Notes: generated from the letters alone by a model not told the origin. Shown: positions 1 through 8,204, counted from the first letter of the stretch. The stretch is DNA of 33,419 nt from Candidatus Bruticola papionis (GCA_002407045.1 DHKB01000060.1:1-33419); one strand, 5' to 3'. Program-made: numbers and translations.

Positions 1-275
1 ATATCCACCCCTTTCTTGCCGTCATAAGGCTTAATAAGTTGACCATTTTCATCTAAAAGAGGACGTCCAATTAGCTCGGAAAGCTCAGCAATAGCATTAC
101 GCACGCCTTGGGTTACATCTTCAGCAGGAGCCTCTACAGTAGTGGGAGCCTCGCCTCTGGCTCGCAAGCGGAAGCCCTCAGGCCCTTTTTCAATTAAAAT
201 GGCTTTAGTTGTAGTGCTACCACAGTCTGTAGCCAAGATAGAGCGGATAGAATCTTTATCTATTTTGCTGTTCAT
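1..275 (-). CDS. GlmL/MutL-family ASKHA ATPase, N-terminal part (runs off the left edge)
   Basis: Only the first 91 codons lie in the window. Residues 17-24 read DCGSTTTK, the phosphate-binding motif of the ASKHA (actin/Hsp70/sugar kinase) fold, preceded by ILAT and followed by AILIE. Together with the later segment GEAPTTVEAPAEDVTQG this is typical of the glutamate mutase MutL/GlmL family. In classical systems GlmL is an accessory protein of adenosylcobalamin-dependent glutamate mutase, but many family members stand alone and their role is unknown. No mutase subunit gene is seen here. The ATG at 273-275 is preceded by a weak GGAAA. The gene overlaps the end of the upstream small gene by 20 bases, so the two are very likely translated from one mRNA. 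The family call is good; the biochemical role in this organism is open. Confidence 0.8.
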   Translation of the reverse strand, partial: MNSKIDKDSIRSILATDCGSTTTKAILIEKGPEGFRLRARGEAPTTVEAPAEDVTQGVRNAIAELSELIGRPLLDENGQLIKPYDGKKGVD

Positions 276-591
276 TTTTCTTTATTTCCAATTGCTCGAT
301 AGCTTCTATGAAAGAATCCACGTTGGAGCGCCGAGAAGAGATCGCCGTTGCTTTACGCCACCAAGAATCTAGTCCTATAAAATTAGCGGCCGGAGAGAAA
401 AAGACTAAAGCTTGGTTGGCAATAAAAGAGAGCGGCTTACAAGACTCCAAAAACCATAAAACTGGAACGCCCAAATGGATCGCCACTATCGAGCTGGCGA
501 TATTTTGCATATCTTCTTCTATTTTGTCTCTGCTTTCTTCTACCGGAGAAGGTTCCTCCAGAGACCACATTTCTCGCCAATTTATCTTCAT
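256..591 (-). CDS. Small hydrophobic protein of unknown function beside the MutL-like gene
   Basis: This encodes 111 residues. An acidic N-terminus (EEPSPVEESRDKIEED) leads into a hydrophobic centre around residues 30-72 with the pattern FLESCKPLSFIANQALVFFSP, and the C-terminus is polar and helical (SFIEAIEQLEIKKNEQQ). I believe similar small proteins with an FLES.KPLSF pattern occur next to MutL-family genes in other bacteria, but that is from memory and unchecked. The ATG at 589-591 follows AAGGG at suitable distance. Its 3' end overlaps the MutL-like gene by 20 bases and the upstream gene ends only 12 bases away, so it belongs to the operon. The hydrophobic stretch could be one membrane hairpin or a buried core. 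No enzymatic motif is visible. Confidence 0.7.
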   Translation of the reverse strand: MKINWREMWSLEEPSPVEESRDKIEEDMQNIASSIVAIHLGVPVLWFLESCKPLSFIANQALVFFSPAANFIGLDSWWRKATAISSRRSNVDSFIEAIEQLEIKKNEQQNR

Positions 592-603
592 ACTAGCCCT
601 TGC

Positions 604-1104
604 CTACTCTGTTTTGACTAATTTTTTCGCAATTAAAGGCTCTACTTTTTGCATAGCCTCTTCATCTAAAGGCAAGAAAACAGAGTTGCGCAAGCTCTTA
701 AAATAAGCGGAAAAAGAAGAAGTTTTGGAGGCTGGATGCATTTCCATCCACAAGACAAAGCCGTTGCCTTGGGTTGAATAGGAGCGATAATCATCCCACT
801 TAAAAACAGAAGGCTTGCTAAAGCGGCTTACGGTAATTTCCTCTTTATCGAAAGTAAAAGTAGTAGGGAAGAAATAAGGTACTAAACCATGCAAAATAAT
901 ACCTAGCAAAAGAGCAGGCACCAGCAAACCGCTCCAACCGGCTTTAGAACTGAACATAGAAAAAACCATCAGCAGCAAAAAAAGCACAATTACCACAGTG
1001 AGCCAAGGGCGTTTGGCTGCCGGGTGTTGCTTAATAGACAAAGGCAACGTCAATTCGTTTTTTTTAGCTTGATTACGCTCGTTGCGACGATGTTTTTTAC
1101 TCAA
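604..1104 (-). CDS. Two-TM protein with C-terminal PH/YcxB-like domain (array member 1, shortest)
   Basis: This is 166 residues and the last of six tandem paralogues. A very basic N-terminus (SKKHRRNERNQAKK) is followed by two hydrophobic segments at about 34-51 and 58-77, then a soluble domain. That domain carries the array signature: FTFDKEEI (about 82), KWDDYRSYS (about 102) and FVLWMEMHP (about 116). The order of strand, W-x-D/N, strand, LW is like bacterial PH-like or YcxB-type domains; this is a fold guess. It lacks the PLR-C-x-EL tail seen in members 3 to 6. The start is a TTG at 1102-1104 preceded by AGAGG eight bases upstream, which fits better than any later codon. The basic cytoplasmic N-terminus suggests the C-terminal domain is also cytoplasmic. 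Confidence 0.7.
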   Translation of the reverse strand: MSKKHRRNERNQAKKNELTLPLSIKQHPAAKRPWLTVVIVLFLLLMVFSMFSSKAGWSGLLVPALLLGIILHGLVPYFFPTTFTFDKEEITVSRFSKPSVFKWDDYRSYSTQGNGFVLWMEMHPASKTSSFSAYFKSLRNSVFLPLDEEAMQKVEPLIAKKLVKTE

Positions 1105-1137
1105 TTTTCTTTCCTCTAGTTAGTTACATTTTCTAAT

Positions 1138-1161
1138 AAAAAAAGCGCCCAGCGCCCTTTT
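1138..1161 (-). terminator. Possible rho-independent terminator after array member 2
   Basis: On the minus strand a GCGC-TGG-GCGC hairpin is extended by two G-U and four A-U pairs and runs into seven T residues. It lies about 75 bases after the stop of the upstream gene. The stem is short and partly wobble-paired, so it may only attenuate. Confidence 0.35.
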
Positions 1162-1233
1162 CAGAATGAATGTATGTATACCTTTTTGTCTACTCTTATC
1201 TAGCCGCCCCCCCTCTGCAGCAGTAATTAGATT

Positions 1234-2010
1234 CTAGTCTTTAACATAATCTTCGGAATACAAAGGCAAAGAGACTCTTTCATTTAAAAATTTAACAGCA
1301 GTATCTAATTCATTTTTTTCATCATAATATCCAGTGTATCTTCCGCCATCGTCGCGCAGATAAATTTCTACACAGTCAAGCTGTTTTTCTCTTAAACGGC
1401 GGGCGTTTTGGCTTTCCGACTTAGGATCGTCAACTAGCCAAAATTTTATAGAGACATTGCCCCTCTTTTGGTGATGAATAATAGAATAGCTGCGAAAATT
1501 GTTCCAAGCCATCTCTTCTTCCGGGGATGAGGCAAAAGGAGGATATTTTACTACCTTTTCTGGGATAGTTTTTCCACGTCTACGCGAAAAGAAGAAGAAG
1601 GAGCTCAAGAGACCTTCCCAGATAGTCAGACCGCGACTGCTGTAGTCTCCAGGAATAACTACAGTTAAACCTTTATCAGTAAAGATGAGCGTCTGCTCCG
1701 TGTCTTTATAATCCCCGAAGCTTAACCCCAAGGCCACACAAGCTACAAAAGCACAAATAACTCCAACTAATTGCCAGGCTGTAAAAGTATGGAAAAGTAC
1801 ATCCCAACCGACTATAGACGCGTAACCAACGGAGCCTGCAACTACAGACACAACTATAATAGGCTTACAAAAATTAAAAAATTTAGTCCAGCCTTTGCCA
1901 TAATATTGTTTATGAAAAACCACCAAAGCTGAGTAAGGAGCTTCAGTGGCTCTGTCTCTATGCAGGTCATCACTGGATCGGTTAAGATAATCATCAATTT
2001 CCTGAAACAT
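1234..2010 (-). CDS. Membrane protein of the tandem array (member 2, most divergent)
   Basis: This is 258 residues from the ATG at 2008-2010, chosen because GGAGG lies seven bases upstream; a longer reading from 2067 lacks a comparable site. Hydrophobic segments sit at about residues 50-70 and 78-98. The soluble part has IFTDKGL (matching the F-D-K-x-G-I strand of the other members) and WNNFRSYS followed by IKFW. Between these it carries an insertion with a run of F and R residues (LSSFFFFSRRRGK), and the C-terminus is not the PLR-C type. It is therefore related to member 1 through the N-F-R-S-Y-S motif but has diverged strongly. Function is unknown; I infer a membrane-anchored PH-like domain. 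Confidence 0.7.
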   Translation of the reverse strand: MFQEIDDYLNRSSDDLHRDRATEAPYSALVVFHKQYYGKGWTKFFNFCKPIIVVSVVAGSVGYASIVGWDVLFHTFTAWQLVGVICAFVACVALGLSFGDYKDTEQTLIFTDKGLTVVIPGDYSSRGLTIWEGLLSSFFFFSRRRGKTIPEKVVKYPPFASSPEEEMAWNNFRSYSIIHHQKRGNVSIKFWLVDDPKSESQNARRLREKQLDCVEIYLRDDGGRYTGYYDEKNELDTAVKFLNERVSLPLYSEDYVKD

Positions 2011-2115
2011 AGCTAGCCTCCAACCTAAAGTTAGTATTGCTTCAACTTGCTTATTTGACCAAAGCAAACTTAATTACTGCTGAGAAGGCTAAAACTAACT
2101 ATCTTTTGCCAAAAC

Positions 2116-2781
2116 TTATAATGGCTCAACTTGAGGTAAACGTCGAGACAGAAAATCTTGCAAATTGGTCAGTTCAGATCTAGTACAGCAAACTCTTAAA
2201 GGGCAGCTATCTTTAGAAAGTAAGCCCCAGGAATTGTAACGCAAGAAAAAGCGCATTCCCAACGAGTCTTCAGGGTGCCTAGTACGCCAGAGTATTATAC
2301 AATCTTTGTAGCGAGAAAAACTCTGGAAACTTTTCAAGGATATATATCTATTCCCTTCGATAGAGTACACATCGAAGATCGTGTACCTTGTGTATTTAGT
2401 TCTTACAGTTATGGCATCTATAAAATTTCCGTTACTTATAGCCCAATTTGAGTAAGTGCCAGTTATACCATCATTATCGAAAACCAAGGTATAACTGCCG
2501 ATTCCATCCATACAAATGCCAAGAGAAGTAGCAAAAAGAAGCACACATAAGAAGACGAGCATACACATGTCGTTCCATCTTTGAATTGGATGGGCTATCG
2601 CATAAAAATAATCGCCAAACATGCCCATCATCGCGAAAATATACGCACCAGTAATAGTAATAACGATAACAGAAAAAACTAGACACAAAAGTATAAGTTC
2701 AAAATTCTTTCCATAATTATACTTACAATTTACGGTTACAGAATCGAGACTATCCGACTCTTGATAAAAGCTATCTTCCAT
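2116..2781 (-). CDS. Two-TM membrane protein with shared C-terminal domain (array member 3)
   Basis: This is 221 residues; ATG at 2779-2781 with GAGGAG upstream. Two membrane segments lie at about 27-52 and 72-92. The soluble region begins LVFDNDGITG (about 100), continues SLKSFQSFS and then DCIILWRTRHP, and ends PLRVCCTRSEL with a helix LQDFLSRRLP. Members 4, 5 and 6 keep these same four blocks in the same order, so this is the cleanest minimal form of the family. The CC pair in PLRVCC also occurs in member 4 but becomes L-G or C-G in members 5 and 6, which argues against a strict metal site. Only 35 bases separate it from member 4, so the two are co-transcribed. Function unknown. Confidence 0.75.
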   Translation of the reverse strand: MEDSFYQESDSLDSVTVNCKYNYGKNFELILLCLVFSVIVITITGAYIFAMMGMFGDYFYAIAHPIQRWNDMCMLVFLCVLLFATSLGICMDGIGSYTLVFDNDGITGTYSNWAISNGNFIDAITVRTKYTRYTIFDVYSIEGNRYISLKSFQSFSRYKDCIILWRTRHPEDSLGMRFFLRYNSWGLLSKDSCPLRVCCTRSELTNLQDFLSRRLPQVEPL

Positions 2782-2816
2782 AACAACTCCTCATTGCCAT
2801 AATTTTGCCAGTAGTA

Positions 2817-3560
2817 TTAAAAAATAACTTTTAATCCAGCATAATTAGTGTGTACTTCAGGTAAACGCTCAGCTAAAAAAGTCCTCAAGTTGCGTAATTC
2901 GTCTATATTGTTGCAACAGACGCGCAACGGAGCAGTGGCATCATTTAAGCTAAAGCCAGTTTGCACAGCCCATTGAGCAGATTTATTCTTAATGGGCGGC
3001 TCAGCTTCTCTCCATAACATTATACAATCTTTATGGCAAGTAAAACTGTGAAAATTTTCCCAAGAAACATATTCAGTATCGGCAACTTCTGTGAGGATAA
3101 ACTCAGGAAAGAGGCAGGGATTGAATTGATTACGACGATAAGGTTTCCGAAAAGCTACTTGTTTTAATTCGACATCTCCATCGAACCAACCGGCCACAGT
3201 ACCACTTATTCCATTGGGAGAAAATATCAGATGGTACTGTTTGGCAAAACTAAAGGGGCAAGGAATAATAGCTCCCACTGCCCAGGATATGGGGTTGATA
3301 AGATTAAGAACGAAGATAAAATTAAAAGAATCTTCTGCATTTTTATGTTCTGAGACGAATGGCCATATAAGAGCACATATAATACAGAAAAGAAGGGCAT
3401 AAATAATTTTAAAAGCCAAAACAGCCAGTAAACTTTTTAGAGAAAATTCGTAATCTATTTCTACAGATTGATTTGTGTCATGAGCATCGTTAGAGAAGTT
3501 ACTACCAGACAACTCATCATTTTCTAAAGAGTGATGATTAAAGCCGGAATCGTTACTCAT
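2817..3560 (-). CDS. Two-TM membrane protein with shared C-terminal domain (array member 4)
   Basis: This is 247 residues from the ATG at 3558-3560. A longer reading would begin at a TTG that lies within the ribosome-binding region (AAGGAG), so the shorter start is preferred. The N-terminus is polar and acidic (SNDSGFNHHSLENDEL). Hydrophobic segments follow at about 45-70 and 80-105. The conserved blocks are LIFSPNGISG, VSWENFHSFT, DCIMLWREAEPP and PLRVCCNNIDEL, then a helix LRTFLAERLPEV. It is most like member 3 in the C-terminal 100 residues, while the N-terminal segments share only hydrophobicity. Function unknown. Confidence 0.75.
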   Translation of the reverse strand: MSNDSGFNHHSLENDELSGSNFSNDAHDTNQSVEIDYEFSLKSLLAVLAFKIIYALLFCIICALIWPFVSEHKNAEDSFNFIFVLNLINPISWAVGAIIPCPFSFAKQYHLIFSPNGISGTVAGWFDGDVELKQVAFRKPYRRNQFNPCLFPEFILTEVADTEYVSWENFHSFTCHKDCIMLWREAEPPIKNKSAQWAVQTGFSLNDATAPLRVCCNNIDELRNLRTFLAERLPEVHTNYAGLKVIF

Positions 3561-3650
3561 AGTCTTTGCGCTCCTTAGGAACAATCATTAGATATTGACA
3601 CCATTTAGCAATAACTTTCGGTTACTTACACTAAGTTCTTGCCTCAATTT

Positions 3651-3674
3651 ATTATATTGTGGCAGCTTAGCTGC
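3651..3674 (-). promoter_or_regulatory. TATAAT box beside a GCAGC-TTA-GCTGC palindrome (possible internal promoter)
   Basis: On the minus strand a perfect TATAAT (complement of 3651-3656) lies about 90 bases upstream of array member 4. A 13-base palindrome at 3662-3674 sits where the spacer would be. No recognisable -35 box is present, so the palindrome may instead be a short hairpin after the stop of member 5. Confidence 0.25.
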
Positions 3675-3685
3675 ACTTCTCTTTA

Positions 3686-4735
3686 TTAAAGAACAGCTTT
3701 TTCTCCAGGTAAAAAATTCTGGCAGCTAGGCATAATTTGACCTAGCATATGCTTAAGCTCGGGCAGTTCAGCAGGCGTACCTAAAATTCTCAGCGGATAC
3801 TGATTGAGGCAAACATTCCAACCAAACTTCACATACAATTTAGCCAAAATACCGGCTTTCATTTGGTCTTTTTGCCAAAGCACTATGCAATTGCGATGTA
3901 CAGATAAGCACCTAAAATTGGTCCATTTTATACAATTAGGTCGAGACTCAGTATTTACATCGTAATAACGTTTAATAATACGTTTGGCGTTTTCGCTTTT
4001 ATCAGCATAATAGTCGATTACATTCTGAGCTCCTTCAAAAGCATTGTAGACTTCGCCACTAATGCCTGATTTATTGAAGGTTAAGCATGAGCCATTCCAA
4101 GTGAATAAAGTTTTACAAAACACAGGTATAGATAATGGTACAGCTAGGCCAAGAACAGGAAAGACAAAGAAATTTTTCCATCCAGGGGCGCACATATCGC
4201 GCATAAGGCTATCAAAACCGTCCATCATACCGATTACCAAGCCAAATACTACAGCCGAAAAAACAAACACAGAGCCGACACAAAGCAGTAAACGTATCGC
4301 CACCCGTTTGGAAGAAACTTTATCAGTAATAGTTAGAGTGCCAACTTTAGATAGGCGATGTTGCAATTCTGCTTCAAATTTTTGATCTTTTTCGGCTTGT
4401 AATTTTTTTTCAGCTCGTTGCCGACAGTTATCACAAGTAAAAAGATAGTAAGAAGCGACACAGCACAAAATCAGAACTATCACATAAAATGCTCCTATAG
4501 GGGTATCTTTATCACCTATAGCGCAACGAGCTTTAAAAGCCCAGGGTATAGCAAAAATATCCACTAAGAGCATGAGTCCACGCAAACAATAGAGCCAAGT
4601 GTCGCTGAATAAAAGCTTTTCCATATCTATAAGATGTTCCAGCTTTTCAGCGTCACTAAGCCCCTCAAAAGGATCGCTGCCGTCGTCTTGTCGCTCAAGT
4701 TCTTCCAATTCTTCATCATGGAAGTAATCACCCAT
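3686..4735 (-). CDS. Four-TM membrane protein with shared C-terminal domain (array member 5)
   Basis: This is 349 residues; ATG at 4733-4735 after GGAGG. The N-terminus is strongly acidic (HDEELEELERQDDGSD). Hydrophobic segments fall at about 45-67, 78-97, 143-168 and 185-208. The second is followed by a charged helix (AEKKLQAEKDQKFEAELQ). The second TM pair plus the C-terminal domain correspond to the whole of members 3 and 4, so this protein looks like the basic unit with an extra two-TM module in front. Conserved blocks are LTFNKSGISG, KWTNFRCLS, NCIVLWQKDQ and PLRILGTPAEL. A CDNCR motif after the second TM could bind metal, but a lone pair of Cys is weak evidence. Function unknown. Confidence 0.75.
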   Translation of the reverse strand: MGDYFHDEELEELERQDDGSDPFEGLSDAEKLEHLIDMEKLLFSDTWLYCLRGLMLLVDIFAIPWAFKARCAIGDKDTPIGAFYVIVLILCCVASYYLFTCDNCRQRAEKKLQAEKDQKFEAELQHRLSKVGTLTITDKVSSKRVAIRLLLCVGSVFVFSAVVFGLVIGMMDGFDSLMRDMCAPGWKNFFVFPVLGLAVPLSIPVFCKTLFTWNGSCLTFNKSGISGEVYNAFEGAQNVIDYYADKSENAKRIIKRYYDVNTESRPNCIKWTNFRCLSVHRNCIVLWQKDQMKAGILAKLYVKFGWNVCLNQYPLRILGTPAELPELKHMLGQIMPSCQNFLPGEKAVL

Positions 4736-4775
4736 AGTGTCGGATCCTCCTTCGATTTATCAATAGAGCAACAGA

Positions 4776-5948
4776 CTAAACAATAGCCCGACAATCCTGG
4801 CCAAATGCAGGTAAACAAGGCATAAAACCGGACAAAAAGTTTTTCAGTTCTCGTATTTCATCTTCAGTACCGCAAATTCTTAATGGCCTTGGATCTGTAT
4901 TTTCCTCAGTAGTGGTATAGAAATCGAATTGTATCAACATAGCAGTCTTAAAGTTAAATTTAGGCTGATTACTTTTCCACAACACTAGGCAATTTTTATG
5001 GTAGGAAAAACAGAGAAAATTTTCCCATACGATATAGTCTCCACAACTTCTGATTAAATCGGAATAGCGGACTTCACTGGGAGAAACGTCAGTATAAGCA
5101 TCAACAAAATGCTTCTTAGTATTGCCACAATAATAATATTCGCCTTTTATACCTTGCTTATCGAAAGTAAGAGAATAGCCTATAACCGTTGTTTGCCAGC
5201 AAATTAGCGCAACAGCGATTATCAATACTATCAATATGGGCAGCGAAAAAGGCAAAAAGCTAGCAAATTCGCTGGCTGATTTAGGACTTAAAGATAAAAT
5301 ACCAACATACAAAAGGCCTAAAAGACCACCAATGCAAACTATAGAAGCGACAGCGTAAGCAGCAACGGAGAATAGAAAACGCTGGGGATTTTGAAAATTT
5401 AAAGTGATTGACTCACAAGACGAAGGGGTATTTTCATACGTTAAATTTTCACGAGCATGGCCATCTTGGTATCTTTGGGCAACTTGCTCTCTTTGTGAAG
5501 TCGTTCTAGCCGAAAAAACGATATCTAAGAAAAGACAAATTACCGGACCAAGCAGCAATATCGCTAGAATCCATAAGTAATCATTGTCATAGTTATGTGG
5601 AACGCGAACGCGAAAAAAAATCTCATATAAAAAGTAAGAGCCACAAACCAGAGCGAGAGCAACGACTAGGCAGCGCAAGAAATAGATACAATTGTCGCCC
5701 AGGCTTTCAATTTTTTTAACCAGTTGGCCTAACAATCTACAAACTTCAGCAACAACGCCAGTACTATTATAGCCAACTGTTTCGAAGAACGTAGCTCCAG
5801 AAGATAGGGCCTCTAAGTCTTCCGCTGACAGCTCGGAGTCGCTTACCTCGGATTGAGCGCTGCCCATTCTGTCAGGCAAAGGTTCACTTTCTCCCTCTCG
5901 CCTGCCGTTAGCAAAGTTGGAAGTTCTGCTTCTAGTATCGTTAGCCAT
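4776..5948 (-). CDS. Four-TM membrane protein with shared C-terminal domain (array member 6, longest)
   Basis: This is 390 residues from the ATG at 5946-5948; a TTG two codons earlier is possible, but the GAGGG site fits the ATG. About 75 polar residues (many Ser, Arg, Glu) come first. Hydrophobic segments follow at about 86-112, 120-142, 192-220 and 230-255, with a polar loop between pairs. The C-terminal domain has LTFDKQGIKG, VWENFLCFS, NCLVLWKSNQP and PLRICGTEDEI followed by the helix LKNFLSGFMP. The architecture is the same as member 5. It is the first of the six to be transcribed and starts 50 bases after the upstream membrane gene ends. Function unknown. Confidence 0.75.
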   Translation of the reverse strand: MANDTRSRTSNFANGRREGESEPLPDRMGSAQSEVSDSELSAEDLEALSSGATFFETVGYNSTGVVAEVCRLLGQLVKKIESLGDNCIYFLRCLVVALALVCGSYFLYEIFFRVRVPHNYDNDYLWILAILLLGPVICLFLDIVFSARTTSQREQVAQRYQDGHARENLTYENTPSSCESITLNFQNPQRFLFSVAAYAVASIVCIGGLLGLLYVGILSLSPKSASEFASFLPFSLPILIVLIIAVALICWQTTVIGYSLTFDKQGIKGEYYYCGNTKKHFVDAYTDVSPSEVRYSDLIRSCGDYIVWENFLCFSYHKNCLVLWKSNQPKFNFKTAMLIQFDFYTTTEENTDPRPLRICGTEDEIRELKNFLSGFMPCLPAFGQDCRAIV

Positions 5949-5998
5949 AGTCAACAGCCCTCTCTTCTACTACATGTATAGCGTCTCTGATATGGTGC

Positions 5999-6646
5999 TT
6001 AACTGAAAAAGCGCACAGTAGCTTGCCAAACGTCTTGGATATACATAACTCTGCCTATAAGCAAAGAGATTCTGGCCATTACAGTATATCCGAAAGCCGC
6101 TCCAAAAGAAATCATCAGAACACCGATACCGAATTGAGCTGTCTTTCCCCAAAGCGTTCCTTTATGTTCTTTGGAGAAGTAGAAGTACATCAGACCGCTT
6201 AAAACACCAGTGACAATGATTAAATTTATAAAAAACGTTTTCCAACTGGCGCATCCCCAAAGGGGAACAATAGTAGCTTCCAATTGGCGCAGAACCTGAG
6301 CTTCCATCGTATAAACGATATTGTAACCAGCGAAAATGCCGACCATAAAAGCCAAAGGCCAGCGGCTAAGCCAAGCATATTTAGGACAAACGCGCGCCAG
6401 AAGCATAATGCTTAAAGCTGCTGCTATTAGGTAGCGCCAATCTCCAGCTTGCAACTTCAAAATCAAGTTGGGGTAAATTACTTGCCAATAGCCTATACAC
6501 ATCCAATAGCCGGCCGATACGCCCACAAAGATATGTTCTGCCAACTTATAAAAGGGATTATCCTTATAAAGAAAGCTAAAAATAAACATGGTCAGGCAAA
6601 CGCCTATCCACATTCCCACCATATCGCTTAAAGAATGAGCTTCCAT
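5999..6646 (-). CDS. Polytopic membrane protein of unknown function in the DUF6754/MutL-like cluster
   Basis: This is 215 residues with about six hydrophobic segments. After the N-terminal MEAHSLSDMVGMWIG come a membrane segment, the loop FYKLAEHIFVGVSAGYW and then alternating membrane stretches up to the C-terminus. No transport signature or catalytic motif is visible. It has none of the blocks that define the downstream paralogue array, so it is not a seventh member. A GAGAGG site about 13 bases upstream supports the ATG at 6644-6646. It follows the 279-residue gene by 18 bases, which points to a shared transcript and probably to a common membrane complex (inference). Confidence 0.75.
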   Translation of the reverse strand: MEAHSLSDMVGMWIGVCLTMFIFSFLYKDNPFYKLAEHIFVGVSAGYWMCIGYWQVIYPNLILKLQAGDWRYLIAAALSIMLLARVCPKYAWLSRWPLAFMVGIFAGYNIVYTMEAQVLRQLEATIVPLWGCASWKTFFINLIIVTGVLSGLMYFYFSKEHKGTLWGKTAQFGIGVLMISFGAAFGYTVMARISLLIGRVMYIQDVWQATVRFFS

Positions 6647-6664
6647 TTCTATTTTTCAGCCTCT

Positions 6665-7504
6665 CTATAACTTTTTACCGTTATTTTTGTCGGCCCAACG
6701 TTCAGCAAAATAAATAATATTGGCCAAAATAATCAAAAAAGCCACGAAGAAATGGGCTATTGATTGAGCGTCGATACCTCTAGTAGCCTGGCCACCTTTT
6801 AAGCCTATCAAAACTTCATATTCGCTGGCTCCACGCAAACCGCCCAAAAGGCCGATTACCTGGCCGGAATTTAAGAATGGATAAGCTTCCGGAGTAGTTA
6901 CGGCAGTAGTACCGGAAAGCAAAGGACGATGATACTGTCCTACGACTACACGCACAAATTCGGCTAAACCGGGCCTTCCCATAGACCAATCGCAAACTAG
7001 AGCAAAACTTTCCCAGCCTTTAACTTCTTGCATAATAGGTAAGCTTTCAGTAAGACGGCCAGCTAAATCGGCCGGGAACATAGAACTAAAGCTTTCGCCC
7101 ATAGCTCTTAACACAACTTCGCCACCATTTTTATAGCCCAAATTGACGTAATCAACTCCATCTTGAGCCTTATATTGAGGGGCGACTTGTTGCAAAGCTT
7201 CTCTAGCGAACAAACTACCTTCCGGCCACAAAGCGATACAAACGACCTTACATTGGCGGCGAAAAAGATGGTGCAACATAGCTACAGCCATAGGATGGCA
7301 CTCAACTTTAGTACCAGGCCCGTAGTCAAATGACAAACAAACATAAGAGCCTTTTGGCAATTGCTCTACGGTATTGTAAAATTTCTTGCTTAAAGGACTA
7401 GGCTCAACTGGCAATTCCGGTGGCCAAAGCAAAGGTATAACTACCGATAGAGCTAAGGCTAAAAAGATCCAACGCCTATCCAAATGGGCTAATTTGGCTA
7501 ACAT
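6665..7504 (-). CDS. Membrane-anchored protein of unknown function in the DUF6754/MutL-like cluster
   Basis: This is 279 residues. One N-terminal hydrophobic segment (about 12-27) follows DRRW, one C-terminal segment lies at about 248-268, and a soluble domain of some 220 residues lies between. That domain begins PKGSYVCLSFDYGPGTKVE and alternates predicted strands and helices (VVCIALWPEG, GVDYVNLGYKNGGE), suggesting an alpha/beta fold. The SFDYGP segment looks like a conserved site, but I cannot assign a function. Its start codon overlaps the upstream stop in TAATG, a hallmark of translational coupling, so a fixed ratio with the upstream protein is likely. The two anchors place the middle domain on the outer face if the N-terminus is cytoplasmic. 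Confidence 0.75.
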   Translation of the reverse strand: MLAKLAHLDRRWIFLALALSVVIPLLWPPELPVEPSPLSKKFYNTVEQLPKGSYVCLSFDYGPGTKVECHPMAVAMLHHLFRRQCKVVCIALWPEGSLFAREALQQVAPQYKAQDGVDYVNLGYKNGGEVVLRAMGESFSSMFPADLAGRLTESLPIMQEVKGWESFALVCDWSMGRPGLAEFVRVVVGQYHRPLLSGTTAVTTPEAYPFLNSGQVIGLLGGLRGASEYEVLIGLKGGQATRGIDAQSIAHFFVAFLIILANIIYFAERWADKNNGKKL

Positions 7505-8166
7505 TAGTCGGAGCCTCCCAAGTAAGAGCGTTCAATACCCAAAAGTATTTTCAAAGATACAGAAATAAGACCGACCGAAGCTCCCAAAAGGATAGCTCTT
7601 TGGCCAGCAGCGTTAAAAGCTCCCATCAGCCAATCTTCAATAAATTTGGCTATGTCATACTGCCCAACGATAGGCAATGCGTGCCACAAATGTTCCCCCA
7701 AAGGCACTCTAAAAAGCATAACTATAAAAGCAGTGACTAGAAGCAAAGTAGCTTCCCAAGATCGCGCCCTAAAGGCTCTAAAAGAAGCCGACGCTATATA
7801 AAAAGCCAATAGACTGTAAGTAGCCGCCGATAAAGGGGTAAAGATATTGTCAAATATCCAACTGAAAGGCGTTCCCTCATCGGTAGGCAACTTGCCCTGA
7901 GGAGCTAAAAATAAGCCGCAAATTAGAGTTGCCACTAAGGAAATAAGCAATACCAAGTTGTAGCCCCAACCCGGAGTTTGGCTAAGGATCTTTTTGCCAT
8001 TAACAGCAAAAAGGCTCAAAGCGCCCAAGACAAAAGCGAAAGTCAAAATGATATTGTAAAAATCATTAAACAGATCGCCCAGCCAGTTAAGTGGGTAAGT
8101 ATAAAATTGCACAATCATAACCAAACCGGCTATGGAAGTAATCAGCAAAGGAATCTCACGCTTCAT
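7504..8166 (-). CDS. Polytopic membrane protein of unknown function in the DUF6754/MutL-like cluster
   Basis: This is 220 residues with about six hydrophobic segments: roughly 6-22, 38-55, 68-88, 108-128, 138-155 and 190-210. The last loop before the final segment (FIEDWLMGAFNAAGQRAILLG) is amphipathic and might be the conserved functional part. The ATG at 8164-8166 has AGAGGG upstream. The stop is fused to the next start as TAATG. It starts 38 bases after the DUF6754-like gene ends, so DUF6754-like protein, this protein and the next two form a tight block. No family assignment beyond this. Confidence 0.75.
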   Translation of the reverse strand: MKREIPLLITSIAGLVMIVQFYTYPLNWLGDLFNDFYNIILTFAFVLGALSLFAVNGKKILSQTPGWGYNLVLLISLVATLICGLFLAPQGKLPTDEGTPFSWIFDNIFTPLSAATYSLLAFYIASASFRAFRARSWEATLLLVTAFIVMLFRVPLGEHLWHALPIVGQYDIAKFIEDWLMGAFNAAGQRAILLGASVGLISVSLKILLGIERSYLGGSD

Positions 8167-8204
8167 AAATTAACCCTCTGCACATAAGCAACTTGAAAAC
8201 AAAA

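Noticed and set aside
2474..2686. Short open frame inside array member 3 on the same strand
   Set aside because: It lies wholly inside a better-supported gene in another frame, with no ribosome-binding site.
5999..6646. Treating this membrane protein as a seventh member of the tandem array
   Set aside because: It has none of the conserved C-terminal blocks and more membrane segments than the array members.
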